Part shown: piece by piece, positions 1 through 6,839 of the stretch
Numbering within the stretch: the stretch's first letter is position 1
How the letters are laid out: each line of letters starts with the position of its first letter
Assembly (NCBI RefSeq): GCF_003259505.1
Contig: NZ_QLLK01000007.1
Coordinates: 1 to 64,000, forward strand
Direction: 5' to 3'
Length of the DNA stretch: 64,000 nucleotides
Source: Algoriphagus yeomjeoni
GTDB lineage: Bacteria > Bacteroidota > Bacteroidia > Cytophagales > Cyclobacteriaceae
Notes under the pieces: model-generated
The model's input: the letters and a program-made list of their open reading frames with translations, nothing else
Database searches by the model: none
What the model was told of the DNA's origin: nothing
Translations under genes and position numbers: made by a program

Positions 1-247
1 GGCCCACCAAAGGCCGTCTTTTCCGCTCTCACAAACCAATTTTAGTTCCTGATTTTACTCGGGCTAGGAAACCTATGCCCATGCAAAAAAAAAGTCCCTC
101 CAAAAGGCATTGGAAAGGCTAAAAACATTAAAACTCTTTTTGAATAAATACCGAATCTACTGACAGGTATTACTTTTTAAGGTATTTGGATACCCCGTTT
201 CCTTCAAAAAATCCTGACTCAATCCCCATAAGAACTTCACCGGTTCC
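1..247. other. Intergenic sequence at left edge
   Basis: I see no supportable gene here on either strand. The stretch is AT-rich, with a run of nine A near position 85 and short complementary words around 155-215, none followed by a clear T-tract. It leads directly into the attC-like palindrome that starts near 248. Confidence 0.4.
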
Positions 248-307
248 GTGCAACATCGGTTTCATCGTTCGTGCTACGCACGCGACGAAAACCTAGTTGT
301 TGTGTGT
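248..307 (-). repeat. attC-like imperfect palindrome
   Basis: On the minus strand this reads ACACAAC, a GC-richer stem of about 45 nt, then GTTGCAC. The inner arms TCGTTCGTGC (265-274) and GCACGCGACGA (278-288) pair around a three-base loop with extrahelical bases. CAAC/GTTG words close the outer ends. Terminal RYYYAAC/GTTRRRY-like boxes and unpaired bases are the known layout of integron attC sites. Both boxes here deviate from consensus at one position. The site lies just downstream of the stop of the lipoprotein gene, where a cassette attC should be. No integrase gene is visible in the window, so the assignment is inference. Confidence 0.45.
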
Positions 308-312
308 AGTAT

Positions 313-936
313 TTATTCTTTTATTTCCTTAAACCCTTTGAATTTCTTGTTTTTTGTTTCTCCAGTTGCCCATTCTCCGACAATTATTCCGTTAATTTTC
401 AATGTATCAACCCATTTATATTCTGGATTGAATTCAACGAAATGAGAAAGTAACACACTTGATTTTGTTCCTGACATTAATTCGCCAGTATTTGTCACTT
501 GAAACTCTTTCACTTCACTTATTTCGAGATTTAAAGGAAGAGTACCACAAAATACGTATGAATCGTCTTTTGAATATGGGAATTCGAGCAATTGAAATGA
601 TTTAGGATTTGCAAAAATCACCATTTCATCATCAAGAAACACTCTATTTTTATCTTTAGAATATCCATTACCAATTAATTCAAATGAGTTTGGGTCAGCA
701 TTTTCAATTTTACTTCTAATATGAAATACTGAATTTTTGTCTTTTGCATAGTACTCATTGTCCAATATTTCGAAACTTTCAAAATCGTGTTCATCAATTT
801 GACTCACTCTTTTTCCAACAGCTTCATCATATGAAATCCATACCCATTTTCCATTCTCTTTTTGGTATCCTGAATTACAAGAAATGAAGAGAGTAATAGC
901 GCAAATTATAAGTGCATTTTTTGTTATCTGTCTCAT
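313..936 (-). CDS. DKNYY-repeat lipoprotein (cassette-like gene)
   Basis: This predicted 207-residue lipoprotein has an N-terminal signal with lipobox FISC (Cys near residue 20). At least three repeats of the form YxKDKNxVF follow (YYAKDKNSVF, GYSKDKNRVF, then the diverged PYSKDDSYVF). These match the DKNYY family of Bacteroidota and Proteobacteria, whose biochemical function is not established. The C-terminal 60 residues lack the repeat. The gene is visibly more AT-rich than its neighbours. It is bounded downstream by an attC-like palindrome (248-307) and upstream by a GTTGTGTG box (948-957) only 12 nt from the ATG, as in an integron cassette. It appears monocistronic, with no Shine-Dalgarno sequence. 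The family call is fairly sure; the cassette origin is inference. Confidence 0.7.
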   Translation of the reverse strand: MRQITKNALIICAITLFISCNSGYQKENGKWVWISYDEAVGKRVSQIDEHDFESFEILDNEYYAKDKNSVFHIRSKIENADPNSFELIGNGYSKDKNRVFLDDEMVIFANPKSFQLLEFPYSKDDSYVFCGTLPLNLEISEVKEFQVTNTGELMSGTKSSVLLSHFVEFNPEYKWVDTLKINGIIVGEWATGETKNKKFKGFKEIKE

Positions 937-947
937 TTCTTCATATT

Positions 948-957
948 ACACACAACG
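948..957 (-). repeat. GTTGTGTG half-site upstream of cassette-like gene
   Basis: On the minus strand CGTTGTGTGT lies 12 nt before the start codon of the DKNYY lipoprotein. The same word occurs on the plus strand at 299-306, inside the attC-like palindrome. A 3' attC box directly before a start codon is what remains upstream of an inserted cassette. No complementary arm can be found on the other side, so only a half-site is supported. Confidence 0.35.
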
Positions 958-1046
958 GATGCGGATATACATAAATTTAAATAAATAGTTTCTAAAAAAA
1001 ATAGAGGGCGTTTGAAATATTCAAAAACCCATTAGGAAACTCCCTA

Positions 1047-1901
1047 TTAATTAAATCTGTATGATAATCCAGCTGTGACAGTCATAAAATGAAGCCAATT
1101 TTTCACATAGCCATCCCCCGGCCCTGGCTCATCCTCAGCAGTCCCTACTGCCCCACCACCGAGGTATCGAAGATTCAAAAATGCATTTACATCATTGGTT
1201 ACTTTCAGGCCTGATCTAATACTCGCATCCAAAATCGCTCCTTTGACTTCATTATCACTGCCATTCAGATAACTAATCGGCGCATAAATCCCATCTGCTT
1301 CCAGTTCCAAATACAGCAACTCCGACAAATCATAGCTAGATCGAACTTTCAAAGCCGGCACTACTCCCACGTCCCGGTTGGTACGGAATCTTTCTCCATC
1401 AGTGGATTCGAATGTAATGGTCGCATTTCTCAATTGCACGCTACCTCCCACTCCCAAAGCAAATCTAGGCTTGTCTGGAAGCAGCTCTCGCAAATAACTA
1501 ATCCTATAAAAAGGGAAATTATATAGCAAATCCACAGCAGTATTTGCAGGAAAAGTCAAATCGTCCACAATAATTTCATCAGTTAGTAATACCTGCGTCC
1601 GAATTGCCAACGGCTGATAAAGCAAAATAAATGTGTTCCGCTCCTTGATATCCAGTTCCAGAGAAAGTCTACCTACAGGAAAAAGCACATTTTGCCCACC
1701 ATCTTTTTTGTAATCAAAATAGGTCCCGTTTTCTCCAAATTGTACTTTATGGCTTAAAACTGACAAAAAGCCTAATTCAGCAACTGCCCTAAATTCAAAA
1801 TCCTTCTCTTGCTTTTCACCAAAAGAATTTGAATTCTGAGCAAAAGCAGGGATACTTATGGATAAATAAAATAGTGTAAGTATAATCTTAAGAAGCTTCA
1901 T
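1047..1901 (-). CDS. Predicted outer-membrane beta-barrel protein
   Basis: The protein is about 284 residues long and starts with a Sec signal peptide ending in AFAQ. The rest is alternating hydrophobic/polar strands with aromatic residues, ending in Phe-Asn, as in outer-membrane barrels of Bacteroidota. Examples are the segments near FEFRAVAELGFLSVL and FYRISYLRELL. I chose the internal ATG at 1901 because it gives a normal short signal n-region; an upstream in-frame ATG at 1928 would add nine residues. I do not recognise a specific family or substrate. It is followed downstream by the oppositely placed cassette-like lipoprotein, and upstream lies the 887-residue dehydrogenase gene on the same strand, 36 nt before the 1928 ATG, so the two may be co-transcribed. 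Confidence 0.6.
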   Translation of the reverse strand: MKLLKIILTLFYLSISIPAFAQNSNSFGEKQEKDFEFRAVAELGFLSVLSHKVQFGENGTYFDYKKDGGQNVLFPVGRLSLELDIKERNTFILLYQPLAIRTQVLLTDEIIVDDLTFPANTAVDLLYNFPFYRISYLRELLPDKPRFALGVGGSVQLRNATITFESTDGERFRTNRDVGVVPALKVRSSYDLSELLYLELEADGIYAPISYLNGSDNEVKGAILDASIRSGLKVTNDVNAFLNLRYLGGGAVGTAEDEPGPGDGYVKNWLHFMTVTAGLSYRFN

Positions 1902-1964
1902 GTTAATAGCTGTTAGTGGTTTAATCATACCTCTATTAACTATAAACTAAGAAGATTGTTACGT

Positions 1965-4628
1965 TTACTTATCGAACGTTAAGGTTTTGAGATTGAAGGT
2001 ACTCCAGATCGTAATCGGCTCCTCAGTGACATATACTAAGAACAAGTCCCCGTAATAATCCGTGCTTGGAACAGTAAATGGAACTTCAAACCAACCTACT
2101 TTCGGACCTGTAGACGGTCTAGAATCCTTGGTCAGAATATCGGATTCTGCCAAAATTTCACCCTCAGGTGAGCCCGCCCGAACCTGAATTTTACCAACGG
2201 TATTTCCAGGCATAATGGAAAGTGTGATTTTGTTGATCTCGCTCAAATCAATAGCTCTAAACAGCAACCAAGAACCGGACTCAGTGAATTGCACGTAGTA
2301 CTCATCTTCAGGATTAGCCCTAGCCGCACCTTCCAAACCATCAGCGCTGTAAGCAGAAACAGATGTATTCCTCAATTTCAGCTGCTTAGTCGACTTGATT
2401 GCAGGAATTCCATTGGCACCTTGATCTTCGTATGAAGCTTGAACCAAATAAAAACCTTCAGGATCTCCCTTGTTTTCGATCTGATAATTACCCGAAGCAG
2501 GTAAACCAGAGACAGCATTTGGAATGGCTATGCCTAATACAAAGTCAACCATTTGGCCCACTCTATTTTCATCTAAGTAGGTATGTCCTGGCATAAGCTG
2601 CTCTCCCCAGACTCCCGAACCACCATTTCTCACTTTATCAATCAAGTAAGCTTTTGCGTTTGGATCATTTTTGTATTTCTCCGAAACAGAAGTGTAATCT
2701 GGGCCTACTGACGCAGAACTGATGCCATGACAGGCCTTACAACCAGCCTCATTGATGTAAGTTTCTCCTATACTCAGCACCTCTTCCTGATGCCCCATTT
2801 CTATGATATCGTATCCGCTTTCCAGATAATCAATCGTAAAATTGATTTGAGAGGGATCAATCTCCCCATCTTCCTTATCGGTCGCAGAAACGGTATAATT
2901 CACTGCTTCCTCGCCAAAATAGAAGCTTCGATTGCCTGACCAATCAATAGAAACTTCCGGTGCTTCATTACCGACTTTAACATCTATAAATGAACTTGCT
3001 GATTCTCCTTTCAAGTCTGTAGCCGTCAGTTTCACTTTATAAATACCCGGCTGCCCAAAAGTATGCGTCGGATTTTCCTCTGAAGAAGTTGGTCCATTTT
3101 CTCCAAACTCCCATTGATAGATAATTTTATCATCCGTGTCAGGATCCTGAGTTCCAGCTGAAGAAAAATTCACTTTTAAAGGTGCTGCTCCCTGTGTTTC
3201 ATCTGCAGATATTTTCACAGTGGGTTTTCTATTTCCTTCGGAAAAAACGATTCTGTACAAACCAGAATCATCGTTATTTGCTCGCCAAAAAGTCCCGTAT
3301 TCCAACACATACAAGGAACCATCTTTTCCAAACTGCATATCCATCGGCTTTTCAAAATGCGTCTCTGGCATAAAACGCTCCATGGTGTCATACTCAAAAT
3401 TCTCAGTTAGACTAACCGTGAAAACCCAGTTTCGCATCCAATCATAGATGAAAAGCTTTTCATTGTAATATCCAGGAAATCTAACATCTGAAGCTTCGTA
3501 ATCTTCCCGGTAATAAACCTGGCCAGCCATTGCATTTCTTCCACCCTGACCAAGCATCGGGAATTCGTCGGACTCGGCATAGGGGTAGTAAATCAGAGCT
3601 GGATGTGCTTCTGGAAGGATTTCCATCCCGGTAGTATTGGGAGAAGTATTCTTTGGGGCGACGGGATCAAACTGAAACAAACTTTCTCCGGTAGCAAAGT
3701 CATACTTCCAGTAGGCATAATTATTTCCCACGAAATATGGCCAGCCATAATAGCCTGGACCTGTAGCCACATTGATTTCATCGTAACCTCTTGGTCCCCG
3801 ACCTTCCTTATCCTCAGCACCATCAGGCCCCACTTCTCCCCAAAACAAATTGCCGTTTCGAGAATCGATAGAAAATCTAAATGGATTTCTGTTTCCTTTC
3901 ACATAGATTTCAGGACGGGTTTTTGGGGTCCCTACAGGAAATAAATTACCCTCTGGAATAGAATACCCTCCTTCTGGATTAGGTTTGATTCGAAGAATCG
4001 CACCACGTAAATCATTGGTATTTCCTGAACTTCGTTGCGCATCAACATTCTTAGGTTGATCTTGGCGCTCATCGATTGGATTAAAATTACTCGACTCAAA
4101 AGGCGTAGAGTCATCACCGATCCCGAGGTAAAGATTTCCTTCTGAATCAAATTCCAATCCTCCTCCAGAATGGCAGCAACCTCTGAAAATTTCTACATCC
4201 AGAATTTTTACTTCTGAAGCCGAATCCAGCATATTGTCCACAAAATCAAATCGAGAAATTCTATTTAGTGCAGCTTCATTTGCGGGAGCATAATAGAGAT
4301 ACAACCAATTGTTCTCTTCAAAATTCGGATCCTTTGCCATCCCCATCAAGCCATCTTCCCGCTCTGGGAATACATCCAGCTCACCTACTATAGTTGTTTC
4401 TCCAGATTCTTCTTGATAAAGTTTAAGTAAGCCATGACGCTCTATGATCAGCACATCACCATTGTCCAGCACTTCAATTTCCATTGGTTCATTGAAATTG
4501 CCGGCCAATGGGATTTTGGTAAATCTGGATTCATCAGGCTTTACGGTAGCAAATGGATCTTCTTGCTTTTTGTCACAACTCCAAAAACTCAAACTACAAA
4601 CTGCAAACAGAATCAGGTATTTTCTCAT
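1965..4628 (-). CDS. Sugar dehydrogenase (GSDH)/PKD/cytochrome c/CBM-like lipoprotein
   Basis: This 887-residue lipoprotein has lipobox Cys18 (SFWSC). Order of domains: a glucose/sorbosone-dehydrogenase-type beta-propeller (about 40-460; FNEPMEIEVLDNGDVLI, the GCCHSGGGLEFD segment, NRNPFRF); a PKD domain (about 470-550; YQWEFGENG, PTHTFGQPGIYKVKL); a cadherin-like stretch; a class I cytochrome c with CKACH at 630-634 and probable axial Met near 679 (MPGHTY); then a C-terminal CBM6-like beta-sandwich (about 720-885). Known GSDH relatives use PQQ and oxidise sugars in the periplasm. The fused heme domain suggests electrons pass straight to a c-type cytochrome, and the sandwich suggests polysaccharide binding. 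The real substrate cannot be read from sequence. The gene sits directly upstream of the barrel protein gene on the same strand. Confidence 0.82.
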   Translation of the reverse strand: MRKYLILFAVCSLSFWSCDKKQEDPFATVKPDESRFTKIPLAGNFNEPMEIEVLDNGDVLIIERHGLLKLYQEESGETTIVGELDVFPEREDGLMGMAKDPNFEENNWLYLYYAPANEAALNRISRFDFVDNMLDSASEVKILDVEIFRGCCHSGGGLEFDSEGNLYLGIGDDSTPFESSNFNPIDERQDQPKNVDAQRSSGNTNDLRGAILRIKPNPEGGYSIPEGNLFPVGTPKTRPEIYVKGNRNPFRFSIDSRNGNLFWGEVGPDGAEDKEGRGPRGYDEINVATGPGYYGWPYFVGNNYAYWKYDFATGESLFQFDPVAPKNTSPNTTGMEILPEAHPALIYYPYAESDEFPMLGQGGRNAMAGQVYYREDYEASDVRFPGYYNEKLFIYDWMRNWVFTVSLTENFEYDTMERFMPETHFEKPMDMQFGKDGSLYVLEYGTFWRANNDDSGLYRIVFSEGNRKPTVKISADETQGAAPLKVNFSSAGTQDPDTDDKIIYQWEFGENGPTSSEENPTHTFGQPGIYKVKLTATDLKGESASSFIDVKVGNEAPEVSIDWSGNRSFYFGEEAVNYTVSATDKEDGEIDPSQINFTIDYLESGYDIIEMGHQEEVLSIGETYINEAGCKACHGISSASVGPDYTSVSEKYKNDPNAKAYLIDKVRNGGSGVWGEQLMPGHTYLDENRVGQMVDFVLGIAIPNAVSGLPASGNYQIENKGDPEGFYLVQASYEDQGANGIPAIKSTKQLKLRNTSVSAYSADGLEGAARANPEDEYYVQFTESGSWLLFRAIDLSEINKITLSIMPGNTVGKIQVRAGSPEGEILAESDILTKDSRPSTGPKVGWFEVPFTVPSTDYYGDLFLVYVTEEPITIWSTFNLKTLTFDK

Positions 4629-4966
4629 AGGGCTTATTCAGGCATTATTTAAGCGTGAAGGTATAAAAACCTGAAAAACACGCGCCAAGATTATGATTAA
4701 AGGTTTATAATTGAGACAGGAAAGCTTCTCCTACACCAAAAAAACCTAAGAGGTCCTTTAATGTTTAATAAATTGTTTTTGTCCCACTATTTTTACCTTT
4801 AATCGAAATAGCAAGGAATTACTGAAGACGGGCTCAGGTGTAGACCTTTGGTTCTAAAAATTAGATGCTAAAAAAATTATCATCTTTTATCCACCTACCT
4901 TGTAGCACTTTATTGTTTGGGTTCGTCTATCAAATACATACTTTTATTACACTAAACTTGAGCTTT
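4629..4966. other. Intergenic region between divergent lipoprotein genes
   Basis: This 338-nt AT-rich region separates the divergent dehydrogenase (minus) and LVIVD (plus) genes and must hold both promoters. A TACCTTTA word near 4793 resembles the Bacteroidota -7 element TAnnTTTG with one mismatch, but I see no convincing -33 partner. In-frame codons 4865-4966 precede the preferred LVIVD start and look non-coding: they give no second signal peptide and read as an AT-rich leader. Confidence 0.35.
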
Positions 4967-6208
4967 ATGAAATCCCTCTACTCTTCCGCGATTTTCCTAT
5001 TGTCAGTGCTGGTTTTCACTTCCTGCCAAGATGAAATGACCTCCACCTACACGTATCGCACCATGATGCCAGTGTATTATGAAATGAGCGATATCAGGGC
5101 GAGAGTCATCACTACTGAGCCCGCGAAGCCTTTGGACAATCCTGGCAAAATCTACATTTATGAAGATTATCTTTTTATCAATGAGCCGACGAAAGGAATT
5201 CACATTCTAAACAATGAAAATCCTGCCAACCCTGTCAATTTAAGCTTTATTCCAATTGCAGGTAACGTAGATTTGGCAGTAAATGGAAATATCCTTTATG
5301 CTGATAATTATGTCGATCTGTTAGCTTTTGATATCAGCAATATTTCTAACATCCAGCTTATCAAACGGATAGAAGATGTCTTTACTCATATGTATTACCA
5401 CCAAACCGGTGAAATTATCACATTTAAAGACACAGTACTCACTTCAGAAAATCCAAACTGGGGAGGAGATGGGTTCTGGCTAATGAATTCCAGCATGAGC
5501 TTTTCTGCTAACTACTCCGCAGCGTCTCAAAGCTATGGCACAGGTGGATCCATGGCTAGATTTACGCTCTCCAACGGTCATCTGTATGCAGTTGACGAAT
5601 CTACCTTACGGGTATTTGATGTAAAAACAGCTACCGATCCCACTTTTGTAAAACCAATCGATTTGGGTTGGGGAATAGAAACTATTTTCCCTTTTCAAGA
5701 TAAATTATTTATAGGGTCAAATGTAGGCATGCACATTTACGATGCGAGCACACCTAATTCCCCTACACGAATGGCGGTATATGAGCATGTACGAGCTTGT
5801 GATCCCGTGGTAGTGAACGAAGATTATGCCTTTGTGACGCTCAGAAATGGAACTGCATGCAATGGCGTGGATGAACTGCACGTCATCGATATTAATGACT
5901 TGTACAACCCCACACTAAAAAAATCTTACCCAATGCTTAATCCACATGGATTAGGTTTGGCTGGAAACTTTCTTTACATAGCTGAAGGAGCGCACGGTTT
6001 AAAAAGCTTCAATGCTAGTGACGTCATGAACATAGATCAAAATCAACTTGAATTCTTGACCGATCAAAGTTCTGTTGATTTAATCCCTGGACCTAAATCA
6101 CTCATCGTCATTGGTCCGGACGGTGTTTGCCAATTTGACTACAGCAATCCTGCTAGACTGAAAAAACTTAGCTGTATCCAAGTTACCAATCCTACCAAGT
6201 TTTATTAA
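4967..6208 (+). CDS. LVIVD-repeat lipoprotein
   Basis: From the ATG at 4967 the product is 413 residues, with a lipoprotein signal ending in lipobox FTSC. The open frame extends back to 4865, but those 34 residues would bury the signal peptide, so the internal ATG is preferred. The mature part holds repeated beta-propeller blades of the LVIVD type, recognisable as 'L.i.D.....P......' units such as LLAFDISNISNIQLIKRI, LRVFDVKTATDPTFVKPI and LHVIDINDLYNPTLKKSY. The family is common on Bacteroidota cell surfaces, without a defined activity. The next gene starts 8 nt after the stop, so the two probably form a bicistronic unit. Confidence 0.75.
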   Translation: MKSLYSSAIFLLSVLVFTSCQDEMTSTYTYRTMMPVYYEMSDIRARVITTEPAKPLDNPGKIYIYEDYLFINEPTKGIHILNNENPANPVNLSFIPIAGNVDLAVNGNILYADNYVDLLAFDISNISNIQLIKRIEDVFTHMYYHQTGEIITFKDTVLTSENPNWGGDGFWLMNSSMSFSANYSAASQSYGTGGSMARFTLSNGHLYAVDESTLRVFDVKTATDPTFVKPIDLGWGIETIFPFQDKLFIGSNVGMHIYDASTPNSPTRMAVYEHVRACDPVVVNEDYAFVTLRNGTACNGVDELHVIDINDLYNPTLKKSYPMLNPHGLGLAGNFLYIAEGAHGLKSFNASDVMNIDQNQLEFLTDQSSVDLIPGPKSLIVIGPDGVCQFDYSNPARLKKLSCIQVTNPTKFY

Positions 6209-6215
6209 CAGGTAG

Positions 6216-6839
6216 ATGAATAGAAAATCTTACCTCTTATTTATTGGTTTACTACTCCTGAGTTTTGAAAGTATGGCTCAGGAGGGGAAATATTTTGGGC
6301 AAACTGAAATTGGAATTCTATATGGACGAAGTGCAGAACAATGGGATGGAAATCATGAAGAGCGTACAGATTTAACACTCCTCACGTTTCACGGTATGAA
6401 AATCAGCCGAAGTCATGTAGTAGGTTTTTCTGTAGGTTTGGATCAATACGATGGTGTTCCTATTCTTCCATTTGCCTTTGGCTATCGAGGATTTCTGGGA
6501 AAAGAAGGTAAACCGAAGATTTTTGGCGGCGTAGATCTGGGCTATGGTTCAGCTATGCTGGAAAAAAGAGAAGAAAATGAGTGGAGCAAAAGCTGGTATC
6601 GAGGAGGATTGATGTTTAGCCCTTCGGTAGGATTCAGCTTTCCTGCACTAAAAGGAAATTCCGCTCTTTCACTAAGCCTGGCATACAAGCGGCAAGACAT
6701 TTCATATTTCCAAGGATTTTTAACCGGACCTGGTGCCCAAACTATCGTTTCCGACCAACTTCCTCCTGGATTTAGCTCCTTGTCAAAAACTGAAAATTTG
6801 TATAGAAGTTTTGTATTCCGTGCAGGCTTGATGTTCTAA
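6216..6839 (+). CDS. Exported beta-barrel-like protein, unknown function
   Basis: The 207-residue protein has a signal peptide ending near MAQ (residue 22). Short amphipathic strands rich in Gly, Tyr and Phe follow, ending in GLMF, consistent with a small outer-membrane barrel. Segments such as HVVGFSVGLDQYDG and LPFAFGYRGFLG fit transmembrane strands. It begins 8 nt after the LVIVD lipoprotein stop and is probably its operon partner. Its stop codon (6837-6839) directly abuts the stop codon of the convergent nuclease gene (6840-6842), leaving no intergenic base and no terminator in between. No family name is recognised. Confidence 0.6.
   Translation: MNRKSYLLFIGLLLLSFESMAQEGKYFGQTEIGILYGRSAEQWDGNHEERTDLTLLTFHGMKISRSHVVGFSVGLDQYDGVPILPFAFGYRGFLGKEGKPKIFGGVDLGYGSAMLEKREENEWSKSWYRGGLMFSPSVGFSFPALKGNSALSLSLAYKRQDISYFQGFLTGPGAQTIVSDQLPPGFSSLSKTENLYRSFVFRAGLMF

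Noticed and set aside
948..1040. Full attC site upstream of the DKNYY gene
   Set aside because: Only the GTTGTGTG half is present; no complementary arm or second box is found on the other side, so I report just a half-site.
4865..4966. N-terminal 34-residue extension of the LVIVD lipoprotein
   Set aside because: It would place the lipoprotein signal peptide internally, and nothing conserved is seen; the ATG at 4967 is the better start.
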